64,000 nucleotides of DNA, taken from the NCBI GenBank assembly GCA_037892935.1, contig JAYXKI010000001.1:2976001-3040000 (forward strand). The letters run 5' to 3'. This DNA comes from Phlebopus portentosus (taxonomy: Eukaryota; Basidiomycota; Agaricomycetes; Boletales; Boletinellaceae). Below, piece by piece: positions 50,046 to 62,027 of the stretch (positions are counted from its first letter, which is position 1; each line of letters begins with the position of its first letter). A program made the translations under genes and the position numbers. A model generated the notes under the pieces. It ran no database searches. It saw nothing but the letters and a program-made list of their open reading frames with translations, and was not told the origin of the DNA.

Positions 50046-50228
50046 GACTTTATGCTACTGATTATACCGTGATAGCAGGCACTGTTGAGGCTCTGTGAGA
50101 GATCTGGTGGAGTCTGCTGAGCACCCATGGCATTTATTTATCGAGCAGGTGATTGGGACGAAATGGGAAAGTAGTGCACGCCGATCCAACTGATCGGTCG
50201 GTTTCTTGCGACTTTTCCATGAACCTCG
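50046..50228. promoter_or_regulatory. Short divergent promoter, ABM protein / CDK11
   Basis: 183 bases between start codons; the tightest divergent pair in the window. No individual element can be defended. Confidence 0.45.
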
Positions 50229-51749
50229 ATGTCTGACGCCGCAGGACCTTCGACGCCGAGCTTCCGCAAAAGGTCAAAATGGGACGTAACGGACGATGAT
50301 AATCTTTCTCCAAAGCATGAGCAGAGCCTCATAAAAAAGCGACCAAAAGTCAAGAACATCAGGATACACGAACCAGACCAACCTCTTCCGCCAGACAAGT
50401 CCCCTCTGCTTGCGGGCAAGTCTGTACTCTCGTATAGCAAATATGTTCCTCCGCGTACACATCACCCACCTCTGACTTCATCACGATCGGTCTACTCGTA
50501 CGAGCGACTGAACCAGATCGAAGAAGGGTCGTACGGTGTCGTGTTCCGTGCAAAGGACAAGCAAACCGGCGAGATCGTCGCGCTCAAGAAGCTCAAGCTC
50601 GACGAAGAGAAATACGGCTTTCCGATAACGGCCTTACGGGAGATAAACGCTCTTATAGCGTGCAGACATGAAAACGTCGTCGGTATCCGTGAGATAGTCG
50701 TTGGAGAAACATTAACTCAGTGCGTGCGTCGTTGCCTCGTTTCGTGCCGTAACAAAAGGGCATCACACAGGATTGCATGTTGGCATCGTATACCGAGCTA
50801 GAGTGTATATTGTCATGGACTTCGTGGAACATGATCTCAAGTCCTTGCTTACCCTCATGCCTCAACCTTTCCTCCAATCCGAAATCAAAACCCTTATGCG
50901 TCAACTGCTATCTGCGGTGGCGCATTGCCACAAGAACTGGATTCTGCATCGTGATCTGAAGACAAGCAATTTGCTCATGAACAATCGCGGTACCATCAAG
51001 GTTGCGGATTTTGGTCTTGCTCGGAGATATGGTGATCCTGTCGGCCTGGGTGGTATGACTCAACTTGTCGTGACCTTATGGTACAGGTTCGTTATTTCAT
51101 ACTGTCTGTTCGTCCGAATATTCAGTTCACTATTGCAGAGCTCCCGAAATACTACTCGGTGCGACTACATACTCGACTGCTGTTGACATGTGGTCTGTTG
51201 GATGTATTTTCGGCGAATTGCTTCTGAAAGAACCCGTCTTCCCGGGGAAGAACGAGATGGAGCAACTGTCTTTGATTTTCAAGTTGCTCGGTCCTCCGAC
51301 GCAGTCATCGTGGCCGGGTTATGCAAGTCTCCCTTTGTCGAAATCTCTTAGCTTGCCTATAGCGCATGCCCCTCAGTTCCGCCAGAGATTTACTTATATA
51401 ACAGTTGCGGGGATCGACCTCTTGTCGCGTCTATTGGCGTATGATCCCGATCAAAGGATTACCGCAGAGGAAGCGTTGCAGCATCCGTACTTCAGGTTAG
51501 TGCTCTCAGAGGATATGAACAGTAACCGTAATGACAGACTGGTATGGCAGCGAATCGCCTCCGCCGAAGCATCCAGACCTTTTCAGTTCTTTCCCGTCTG
51601 TGGCAGCCGGCGAAAAGTAAGTCCGATCCGTTCTTCGTATGAACATCAGTTAATCTATTCGCTTCAGGCCACGAAAGAAGCCAGACAGTCCTCCTGCGCC
51701 CCACGGAGCCGCCAAATATCAGCTGCTCACAGAATTAGACTTACCTTGA
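50229..51749 (+). CDS. CDK11/PITSLRE-type cyclin-dependent kinase
   Basis: Five exons 50229-50719, 50802-51086, 51139-51495, 51551-51616, 51668-51749, 426 residues. Kinase domain from about residue 91 ([19 protein letters not shown] lysine about 120, PITALRE at 132-138, [14 protein letters not shown], the activation loop, APEILLG). The PITALRE helix is the CDK11 signature, here with Ala for the Ser of animals. It ends with the conserved short tail [20 protein letters not shown]11 pairs with cyclin L in pre-mRNA splicing and RNA polymerase II transcription. The basic N-terminus is shorter than in animals, as in other fungi. Confidence 0.95.
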
Positions 51750-51828
51750 CCTGTTTCTTGGTTAACTCCAGTTGCGCTTTGCTCTCGATACATTTAATAG
51801 ATTGTATTTGCTTTCTGTACGTACATTA

Positions 51829-53568
51829 CTAAGGTAAACTATCAATAAGGGCCCGAACTCTTTCAAAACGCTGTCTGGTCGATAAAAGGTCTCCATTACG
51901 GTTAAAATACGCCCGGACTTCATCGGAGAGGAAGCGTTGGTCTCGCGCGATTGTTATAATCTCCTGCTCAACAGGATCCAGAGGGACGGGATGTCCAAAG
52001 TCCGCAGCAAACTCTGTGGCAGTAGAAAACACCGGTGGTCCGCTAGGACCCTCTTCGGCCGGCGCCAGAACGAACGTACGAAAAGTACCATCTCCAGTCT
52101 TTTGTCTTTTCATTTCATGTAATTCCGGATCTGCGCCACTGAGCTCGTTGCGTCTTGCCCAGTCCGGGACCGGTCCGCTACCTTCACGTATGGCCCATTC
52201 GGGATCCTGAGTATCTTGTACGTTGCTCGATCCTTCTCCGTTGGTGTGCACAACCGCAACGGGTTCCTCGCTCGCCTTTCTCTTCTGTGAGTTGCGGCTC
52301 TTATGAGATTGTCGCCCTTCAGTGAGCTTGAAATAACCGAACTGAGAGCTTTCCTGAGGAATTGTGCCGTTCGTTTGGCCAACGTCCACGATAGCAGCAA
52401 TGTGACGGTCAAGCCGTTCAGCGTTCTTTTTGTACCTTTCCCGCCAGGACTGCCACGTATGTCTTTTGACCCATTCATAACCGGGTTGGTCCACCTAGCT
52501 TGAGCATGAGTAATGCGCAATAGCTATAGGGAGATATGATTTACCCTGCTCACTAGTTCCATGTAAATCTTATTTCCTGTCCGGCCACCCTGGTGCTTGT
52601 TGGGGATCACCGAGGCTATCCACTTGCACAGATTTGCCTCGTCTTCTTCGGTGAAGGGCATTCGTCTGTCAAAAGAGCCTTTCAGCTTGGATCCCGTCAA
52701 ACAAGTTGATCTCATCTCGACTTACTCGTCGCCAGCGCGCCTGCCCCCAGGATTCCGAACAGGATTAGGGAATTGTGGTAGAACTGCTGTTCGATACAGG
52801 CGTCAAGCCACTGAAGATTTTCAACGAATTTTTCCTCCCTTCCTTGGAAATCTTTGCGCAAGGTCTTGTACACTTCAGTGTCCTTGCTTGCAAGGATGAC
52901 AGTGGCTTCATCAAAGGAGGCATTTGGATCTCCTCCATGAAGCTATGTATTCACAAAACAAAGCACATCAAACTCCAAGGTAGCCACCGTGAAGTACAGG
53001 AACACGCACTGAGATTCTATCTGCTAGCTCTTGTCTCGATACAACATTTGCTATCGATCTGTGGATGTGGATCCTAACAGGGTACGTATCCTTGATGAAC
53101 ACCTGCGTGATCAACCGACCGCATTCCAGGCAGGCTTGTATCCATGAGCAAGGCACGAAATACCGATGAGGACGGTCCCCAACGCGCCATTCTGCCTCCA
53201 GCCGGTCAGCTTCCGGTGTGCCGGGGCTGATAACGACGTATCCACGAATGGGCACTTTTTCTACAAGAAGACCGCCATTGCTCTGGGCAAACGACAAGAC
53301 AACAATCAGCACAATCGATCGACAAACTCCAGCATTTTCATTGCGTCGCTTACACGGATGGAATTCTCGAGGGTTACACGCTCGAAATCCGGAATGTCCT
53401 TCTGCAAGAAGAATTTGACTGGATGGCCGTCGGACTCAAAGATCTGACACCGGACGGTTAACGGCGGGTCAGAACTTGGGAGGGTCGAAGTATTGTAAGG
53501 TCAACGTTACCATTTCGATGTGCTTCTGTGGGTTTGGTTTGGGTTGACGTTGCGTTACCCCTGACCAT
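51829..53568 (-). CDS. Rap1-type telomere protein (BRCT and Myb domains)
   Basis: Six exons 53568-53506, 53443-53354, 53282-53010, 52942-52726, 52678-52554, 52494-51829, 477 residues. A BRCT-like N-terminus (IFESDGHPVKFFLQKDI; GGLLVEKVPIRGYVVISPGTP; FVPCSWIQACLECGRLI) is followed by DEATVILASKDTEVY and FVENLQWLDACIEQ. A Rap1 Myb domain follows (MPFTEEDEANLCKWIAS, then across the splice YEWVKRHTWQSWRERYKKN). A disordered segment and a C-terminal helical block (DEVRAYFNRNGDLLSTRQRFERVRALI) compare with the Rap1 C-terminal domain. Role by family: shelterin/telomere silencing through a TRF-type partner. The first exon is inferred from phase. Tail-to-tail with CDK11, 79 bases apart. Confidence 0.87.
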
Positions 53569-53726
53569 GTTTGGCTTTCTTTGGGTGTTCAACTCCGCTT
53601 TCGGACCAAACCTAAACAAGCGTGAGAATCTTATCTACCAAGCAGGCAATCAGGTTCTACTGAATTGAATTACATATTTGTTTTGCACAAATCACGCTAG
53701 GTTTTTATGTAGGACTAAGTATGCTA

Positions 53727-55586
53727 TCATTCAAGAACCTTTCCTGGATTCATAATCCCTCGCTCATCAAATAGATTTTTTATTCTTCTCATCCATTCTA
53801 TGCTCACGGTGTCTTTGGAATAGTGTAATGCGTGAGTTTTCATCACACCAATGCCATGTTCGGCTGAAATGGAGCCCTGGTAACTGGCTGCATAGCAGTC
53901 AGTAATGGTCGAGGATTGAGAACTGAATAGATAAGGCGGACCGACAACTTCGTAGACGAAAGGCTCTAATGCATCCTGTATTTCTGGCAAGTATTGATCC
54001 GCAACAATATTCAAGTGTAAGTTACCTGTTAAGAGTTTTTTGAGTTTTTGAATTATGATGTGCAGCGAGCGGTATTAACTCATACCATCGCCGACGTGGC
54101 CATATCCAATGACATGTCTGACCGCTCCCTCGCGAATCAAACCCTTTTGTTGCAAGTGTTCCCGAGTCTTATCTACGACGTCCTTGAAGGCGATCAGGGG
54201 CACGGATATGTCGTACTTATATGCTTTGCCCTCCTTTGAAACGGCTTCGGTTATTCCTTCCCGTAAAGCCCATATTGACGCAAATTGGCTTGGCGACTGC
54301 GATAGAACACCCGTGTTAATTAGTGGCTCTTCACTTTCGAGCAACAGCTCGAGTAATTCATTCAATTTCTGGGTAACAAATGAGAAGGCAGCGCCATTGC
54401 CATGAACAAGACGGTCACATACCTCTTCATCGTGTTCCCGTTTTCCGCCACTCGTCTCAAGGAGCACGAAGCATTCCGCGCCCTCAACCTCTTGATCATC
54501 CAATGCTTTCCCCTGCCCATGTTTTACTGCCAAGTCATATGCATTGCGATCGATGAATTCAAAAGCAGATAATATTTCCGATAATTGCTGCTTCGCTTTC
54601 ATGTAGACTGGAAGGACGTTCTCGAAGGTAGGAAGAGCCAAAAAACATTATTTGACGAACAAGGTGCCGCTGCTGTTAGAATAGAGACGCCAGTGATGAT
54701 TCCAAGCGTGCCTTCCGAACCGATGAAGAGTTGCTTCAGGTCATATCCTATTCAAGATTAATACCAGCGGATAACATTCTCAATGTGTTTACCTACCGGT
54801 GTTATCCTTCCGTAGCTCTGTCAATTGATTGAGAATTGTACCATCCGGGAGGACAACTTCTAGCCCGAGCACGCTACCATGTAAAGAGCCGTAACGCAAG
54901 AGCCGCAGCCCGCCAGCATTCGTTGCTACATTTCCGCCGATCATGCAACTGAAGAGTAAAATTAGTCCAGGCACACGACAAGCCGCCATTCCACATGCCT
55001 GCCTTTGGCACCCAGATCAAGAGGCATAATATGATTATGGGGAGTAATATATTGCGAAAGAGCTTCGAGTACACAGCCAGCGTCGGCTACCAGAATCCCT
55101 AAGGTCATGGAGCTTTCATGTGCATCAGTTGAATATGTGAAGATGCTCATGCTTACCTGTCACTGGGTCGAATGACCGTACTTTGGACATGCTTCCCAGA
55201 CTGACGATGAGTTCATTGTTAATCGGGACGCTTCCTCCGACAAGTCCAGTATTTCCTCCTTGTGGAACGACAGCAATACGTTTCTCCCAGCACCATTTCA
55301 TAATTGCGCTGACTTCTTCCGTAGTTCTTGGTCTAACGACCGTAGAAGCCTTGCCTTTGTATTTGCCCATCCAATCTTCATTATAATTTGCAAGATCGTC
55401 GGCTGAGAGAGATCTGGGAGGTAGCGTGGAAAGAATAGCAGACTCAGGAAGAATACGAGCGAAATGGGCGAGATCAGCCTCGCTGACAGAGTTGAGACCA
55501 GCCAGAGCTCTTGTAGAGGAGCTCACACATCGTCTAGCGAGGCACGCGCGCCTGAACTGGTAGGCAGCAAGGCGGGGAAGAGCCAT
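53727..55586 (-). CDS. Mitochondrial FAD-dependent D-2-hydroxyacid (D-2HG/D-lactate) dehydrogenase with one frame break
   Basis: Seven exons 55586-55157, 55098-54999, 54948-54797, 54747-54423, 54368-54086, 54025-53942, 53887-53727, 511 residues if one missing base is allowed. The N-terminus (Arg/Ser-rich, [19 protein letters not shown]) fits a mitochondrial presequence. FAD-binding PCMH signatures [35 protein letters not shown] and [12 protein letters not shown] are followed by the C-terminal cap ([26 protein letters not shown]). Intron 2 has a GC donor (AG|GCATGT) that alone gives the conserved KGSCMIGG. The frame breaks in a run of six T (minus strand, 54640-54645), where seven restores the family sequence. 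Family role: oxidation of D-2-hydroxyglutarate or D-lactate. Confidence 0.9.
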
Positions 55587-55801
55587 GGATGTTGCGGTGA
55601 GACAGCGCCGTCACCGTGTCAATCCAACCCGCAAGTTTAGCACACTAACTTCGCCGATCCGTTGAGAGTTCAACGCGACGAAATAATAGAACGCGAAACC
55701 ACGTGGACAGGCACGTGATACATTTTAAGGACGCGCGCGCTTCAATCGAGCCTCTTTCAGACTTTCATTGAGCCAATCCACTCACAACTAGAGGCGGTAA
55801 A
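55587..55801. promoter_or_regulatory. Short divergent promoter, D-2HGDH / POM152
   Basis: 215 bases between start codons. Contains CACGTGG at about 55701 and CACGTGAT at about 55711, two E-box-like cores ten bases apart. Regulatory use is inference. Confidence 0.5.
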
Positions 55802-58800
55802 ATGTCGACCGCAGGCGCGCCGGCAACGAAGCCGCCATCGGAGGAACCTCTCATACCAGAAAACATCATAGATGCTCCGTCCCAACGTCTATATATCATC
55901 AGCATTGGTCTACTTTGCCAGGTACGACCATTCGTTCGTTGTTGCACCGCACCTGCTCACAGCTCAGTGATCCATAACTCAGGCCATAAAAGCTTTCGAC
56001 TGGCTTTATAGTCTCGCGGTCGAACCTACTACAAACCTAACACTAAAGTGGATATTCGTCGATGTCTTATATTGCCTTGTCCTCAAGCGGTTGCGAATAC
56101 CAAAGCTGAACTACGCCGTCGCGGCTATCTTTTTACATATTTTCACCTTATGTCTAATTGATGGAGTCCTTTTCGGTACTGTGCATGTGAGCGCAATTTT
56201 TCACGATGCTCGTATTCGCGCTACTCACGGCGAACGATAGGTCGGTGTATCCTCATATTCCCTGTCGTCGACTGCAAGGGATTTCTGTGAGTTTGCTGGG
56301 GTGTCTCTGGTTAAGTCTAAAGGTCAACTAAAGTTCAATTTCGATTCAGATAGAAAAGAAATGTCAACAAGCGGGCGAATGGTCAGTTTACGTGATCTGT
56401 TTTCACCTGATGACCACTTGAAAGGAGAGCACACTGTCAGAATGTCGCCAACTGGGTAAGCCACGATTTAAGTTGGTCTCGAAACCCGTTTTTCTCATGC
56501 GAACGTTTTTCTCTTCAAGTACCGCCAAGCTCAACCCAAATGCCCGATCTTATTGTCTCAGCTCCTCAGCAAGTACAGTGCTCGTTCCGGTTCTTCTCAA
56601 CAATACTACACCATCCCATATCCGTTACGGCGTTACTCGCCCAGGATCCGGCAAGGTGGATTATATTGACGTGAGCGCAAAAGAAATACGCGCTATTGAG
56701 CAACAACGTCTCGAAGCGCTACAACTGAGTAAAGCGTCTGCTGAAGCGGAAGAGGGCTATAGTGAGGTCGACTGGGATTCAGAAGACGAGGATTCTCCGG
56801 AAACCCAGGATCGCTTGATTGGTTTCTCACAAGAGCTCGAGAAAACGCAGTCTGTTGTGCATATTAGGGTGAACAAGCCAGGTATCATTCGTCTCGAGCG
56901 CGTTCTGGATGCCTCGACGTCGAGCGCGGCTCGCATCTTCCCGAGCGAGGTCCCGATTGTTCCGTGTCCTCAAGCTGTATTCCTCAGCGATAACCTGGTG
57001 AAAAGCAATACAATTCGATGCATAGGCTCAAAGGAAGAATTATCCGTCAAAGTGTCTGGAGTTCCACCGCTAAGCTTGAACTGGCATCGCGACATAAATG
57101 GTCGAAGGGAGCACTTTTCTGTGGACAGAATGGAAAGCGAACCCGATGTAAGTACGTTAAAAGCCTTAGTGTCGTAGTGAACTGATTTTTCTTGTAGAAG
57201 CAAGGGCAGATTGGCGAGCTCCGACTTCCTCTTGATATGCCGCTTCACGTACCAGGGTACCACGAATACATTCTGGATTCTATTTCGGATGGCCTCGGCA
57301 ATTTCCAGACATTGGCCCCAATCATTAGCCCGGCAAAAGGAGAAGCAAAGGACACTGATTCTCGCCTCTCGAAAGAGACTTCGCGATCTGTCACTGTTCT
57401 GAAACGCGCTGCTATGTCGTTTAGAGATTGCGCACCGGGAAAACCTGCAAGTCTATTGATAGGTTCAGAAACGCCATTGATTGTGGCTGGTCGAGAGTCT
57501 GACAAGCAGGACGGGCCTTGGGACGTAACGATCCAGTTTCAGCCCAATCAAATTTCGAAAAAAGACAGAAAGACGCCGAAGCCTTGGGTGAAGACGCTTA
57601 CTACCCCCTGGGGAAGAAACCAGCTCTCATTGAGTGCGAATGTACCCGGAGAATACTCTATAATTGATGTGAAGGGACATTATTGTCCTGGAGACATCTT
57701 GAGCCCGGAGACATGCCGAGTTGTCTTACAGCCCTACCCGACAGCCGAAATTACTTGGAAGCGTATTCACGAATGGTATGTAACTATTCTGCATGATTTC
57801 ATCGTTCCATGATCTTAAAGACTTGTAGTTCAGGGGACACAGGTGTTTCAGCGTATCTCGTCTTGCATGGCAAACCACCATTCCAAGTATTCTATCAACA
57901 AAAACGGAATGATGAACAACCCAAGGAAATGTCGCGCAGCTTCCAAGGATCGCGGGGCGAAATCATTCTTCAGCCAGAAAGTAGTGGAAATTACACTTAT
58001 ACCTTCACTTCGCTTAGCGACGCGAACTATCAGCGAGTAAAGCTCGATGGGCCTAGCATCACACAAGTAGTGCACCCTCTCGCATCGGCTAGCTTCCCAA
58101 CTGTAGGAGGAGGCAAGAAGTCTATTAACAGCTGTTCAGGCAACTCAGTCGGTGTCGAAGTAGATCTCCGTGTACGTTCCAGCTGTGTTTGGTCTTGACG
58201 TGGGAGCTGACAATTTCGTTAGGGTGATGGCCCCTGGAATTTGGAAGTACAAGCAGTCGGTCCCAGAGGTTCCGAGACAATAAGTTTGAAGGGGCTCAAG
58301 AATAGTAGAGAGAAGATCCAAGTCCCAATTCCGCCAGATATTGACGCTGAAGGTGGCGTGTTCCAAATTGACCTTGTGAGCGTCGAAGACGTCTATGGGT
58401 GTAGAAAGGATCTTGCCGTACCAGGTATCTCTGTGAATGTCCGAAGAGTCAAGGTGAGATCGATAATCACGGTCTCTGCTTCTTCCGGTTCTGACCGTAA
58501 TATACTCGCCTCTGCAGCCTACTGTGCGATTCTACTCAAAAGATGGGCAACGGGAAGCGACGATCCTAGAAGGCGACGAGGCGCGCCTACCGTTGCGCTT
58601 AACCGGTGAAGGAGTAAGCCCATTTGATCTCGCAATACACTACGAGGACTGATTGCTAATATTAATACACAGCCGTGGCGGGTGAGATATCAGCTGTACG
58701 AGTCTCAGAATCCGTCCCGGGCGGCTACATTAAGGTCCTCAAACGACGCTTTGTCAGTCAGAGAAAGAGGTATCTACCGACTAATTGAGGTATCGGACTC

Positions 58801-60288
58801 CCAATGTCCTGGATCGATCGTTGAGAATGAGGCGGAGTACAAAGTAGACTGGATTCCGCGTCCTTCTGTCAAATTATCTCCGGATACTGCAGTCGTGTTC
58901 CACAGGTACAATGGTTCCCATGTTCGAGCTCCTGTCTGCGAAGGACAAGAAGATCACGTTGACTTGGATGTCACGGGTACGCAGAATGCTTGCCGGTTAG
59001 CGGAATGCAATTCTAATGATTGAGTAGGACGGCCCCCCTTTGAGGTTCTATACAACGTAGGCACTCGTAACGAGGCTGGCGGAACCAAAATACTCGATCA
59101 ACCAGTCATTAGCGGCATACACTCTCGCTCTCGCATCCAGCTTTACACCTCTCAGCCTGGCCGAATGTACTATGAAGTCAAACAGATCGGAGATGCAAAT
59201 TATCCTCTCAAACAAACCCGAGCTCGTGTCATTCCGCGTCAGGAGCGCCTGCTATTCGAGCAAGAAGTTATCGGGCGACCATGGGCGCAATTCAAGAAGC
59301 AGGCTCGGCTGACACACTGCCTTGGTGATGCCTTCGTTCCGACGGATTTCTACTCTTCAGATGATATGATCGCACTGGAAGGAAAAGCACCTTTCCATGT
59401 CCAACTGTCGGTGAAGGATCTTGCTACGGGCGACCTTCACCGTCAGACCGTGGAGCTCTATACGACGCAATGGAAAATCAACCTGCCGAATTACGTTTTC
59501 ACGTCCATCGGTCCCCACTTGGTCACGATCGAGTCTGTCAGAGACGCGACATCCTGCGCGCAAGCGGTCCCTGATCCAATGAAGACGTCTATCTGGGTCG
59601 ACGTCGCGGAAAGTGCGGCCATCGTACCATTTGATCGACGCGAGCATTTCTGTGTGGGCGACGTTACCCAGTTCCAACTTGAAGGCACACCTCCCTGGAC
59701 AGTTGGGTACGTATATCAGTTCACGTTCTCCTTGCGTGTTCCATAGACTGACCTTCTGATAGGTATAAGGTCGGTAGCAAACACCACGAGCAAGTCGTAA
59801 ACCAGTCGCCTTTCGCACTCGTCCATCAGGTTTCCGGTCCATTTTCAATCACTTCCGTCTCGCACCAGCAGCAACAATGCAAAACCACGGTTGACAACAT
59901 TAACTTCGAGGTACATGCGTTGCCTGCAGCTCAGGTTGCTCAGGGTCTCGATTACTTTGAGGACATCCACGAAGGGAGCCAGGCACAGATTGTATTTACG
60001 CTTGTCGGCGAGCCTCCGTTCACCTTCACTTATCAACGCTCGGAACCTCCGCCTCGCAAAGGCGCGAAGCCGGGCAAGGTACTCGAGACTCATACCGTGT
60101 CCGGCGTCATGAGCCACGAATACTCAATCTACTCGGCTCTGGAAGGTTCGTGTGATGCATTTACCATGCTCTCTCCCCTTGACTAAAAGCACCTTGCAGG
60201 TACCTGGACGGTTACATTTATATCTGACAAGTATTGTCGGTATCCACCAGCACAGCCAGACGGCTTGGCGGACAGAACGAAGAGTTGA
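55802..60288 (+). CDS. Nuclear pore membrane protein POM152
   Basis: Thirteen exons 55802-55921, 55983-56186, 56241-56286, 56350-56455, 56520-57147, 57198-57775, 57829-58171, 58223-58453, 58518-58613, 58673-58976, 59028-59706, 59763-60145, 60200-60288, 1268 residues, all phases consistent. Near the N-terminus are two or three hydrophobic spans (LYIISIGLLCQ.., VAAIFLHIFTLCLIDGVLF). A large lumenal portion follows made of repeated immunoglobulin-like beta modules, each with a PPF/PPW-x-V motif and a GxYxxxxVxD block (PGEYSIIDVKGHYCPGD; RGIYRLIEVSDSQCPGS). In yeast this protein forms the lumenal ring of the pore. Length matches the family. Confidence 0.95.
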
Positions 60289-60515
60289 AAATCCCCTATT
60301 TCTAATCACAGAGGTCCCCCGAACCCTTCCTGATTTATCTCATTAAATTGTAGCACTATAGTATTGTCAACTTGCTGTTCGTTTCACGATCCCACATGTC
60401 TTCAGCACGCATAAATAACGAATTGTCCTGCATCGTACGGGTCCATCCAGAAGCTTGTTACATGTGATTTTTCATCTTACTAGGAGCCCAGGTGAGCTGG
60501 GAAAGTCTGTGAGAT

Positions 60516-61791
60516 TTACACCTGGGCAGAGGAGATATAGAACCATTTGTTGACTAAAAGAAGATAGTGTTCAGCAAATAAACGTGATAGAACGGCAACC
60601 GCGATAGAACGGAAACTGGGGTTGCTGGACAACTTACTTGATGGATCGATGGGCGCTGGAGGCTCGCGCCTTTCAGCGGGCAAACTGAGGTAGACGGGAT
60701 CGTTCAACCTGACCAAGCCGGGAGAGTTCTCTTGGGTCACGTTCGCACTTTATGTATAGGTGTTCAACGAGGCTTAGGCAAGAAAGTAATTGCATACGAC
60801 GTACATTGAAATCTCGTACGAAGCGGTCTGAGCGGGAGTCTCCCCAGCGATGAGACGGCGCCAGGCTTCGTGGCATTCATGAATAATTTCTGTCGCATAT
60901 TTTTTGTTCTTTGCCTCTCCAGAGAAGGCGAACGCATTTTCAGGCTTCCCATCGGGAATTTTGTAGATCCTGCATAGAGGGTTGATATCGAATTGTTTAT
61001 CAAAATGAAGTATCGTCATACCTGAACCACTCGTTAGTCGCCCTAATCAAACCTGGGAGATGCCTCTCAACATCCTCGATATCGTTAAGCTTAGAGGCCA
61101 ATGGATCTTGGACGTCGACGACGAGAACCTTCCAGTCTGTTTCACCTTCGTCGAGGAGTGCCATGATGCCGAGAACCTTGACCTGCTTGACCTGGCCGAC
61201 GTAACCGACTTGCTCACCGATCTCGCAGACGTCAAGAGGGTCGTTGTCACCCTTAGCTTTGGTCTCCGGGTGCATCTGCTGCGGGTCCTCCCAGGTCTGT
61301 TACAAGAAGGGTGGTCATCGGTACATCCTTGAATCTCAGCAACACGTAACTCCTCACCTGCGGGAATGCACCGTAGTTCCAGATGTAGCCATGGTGGGGG
61401 AAGCAGTTGCGCACATAGCGCAGCTTGCCACGCTTGACGTCCTGCTTGATGGGGTTGAATGGCTCCTCCTTCGAGATCTCCATCTTCGCGTTAGTCCAAC
61501 GCGGCACCTCGACAATCATGTTGAGGATGCCATTATTTTGATCAGCGAAGAGGGGGATATCGTGGAACGGCGAGATGACATCGCCGTTCTGCTGAGTGTA
61601 AACGCGATAGTCTGGTACGTATTCACGATGTGTTAGTGATGAACGACAGTGATGGCCGGCCAATGATATGGAATGTATCTCACCAAGGGTATGGGCAGCG
61701 CCAACGTTGCGAGGTGTATAAGCTATAAAGAGGGAATGGTCAGAACCACTGAACGACAGATGAAAAGGTATGATTACGAACGGGACGACAT
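60516..61791 (-). CDS. Inorganic pyrophosphatase (family I, IPP1 type)
   Basis: Seven exons 61791-61782, 61722-61684, 61611-61358, 61296-61022, 60969-60805, 60747-60638, 60553-60516, 296 residues. Family I signature: [24 protein letters not shown], then [16 protein letters not shown], the metal-binding [11 protein letters not shown] and [19 protein letters not shown], plus the eukaryotic extension ending DKWFFIS-like ([11 protein letters not shown]). Cleaves pyrophosphate and pulls biosynthetic ligations (including acyl-CoA ligases of the kind encoded at 22.7-28.3 kb) forward; that connection is biochemical, not genetic. The 10-base first exon (three codons plus one base) is inferred from a matching donor and phase. 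Confidence 0.94.
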
Positions 61792-62027
61792 GGTGGTTAG
61801 GGTACGAGATACTCTTGCGGAGAGATGTCGCGCGGTGAAGGCTAATCGTTTTGCTACTACAACTGAGCTCATCAGTTGAAGAGCAGCAACTCAGATCGAT
61901 TTCGGGAAAGATAATATCGGCACTCCGTCGGCTTCTTTCACAAGAGAATTTCGATAAATCGCGTAAATACACACCCAACATAAACTCAAAGAACATGTAA
62001 TACGACAGCTGGTAAAATTTATAATTG

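Noticed and set aside
53444..53505. Frame conflict in the Rap1 5' region, suspected lost base in CCC.
   Set aside because: An intron with donor GTTGAC and acceptor GTCAG joins the first exon to the BRCT start in phase; less certain than others but simpler than a lesion.
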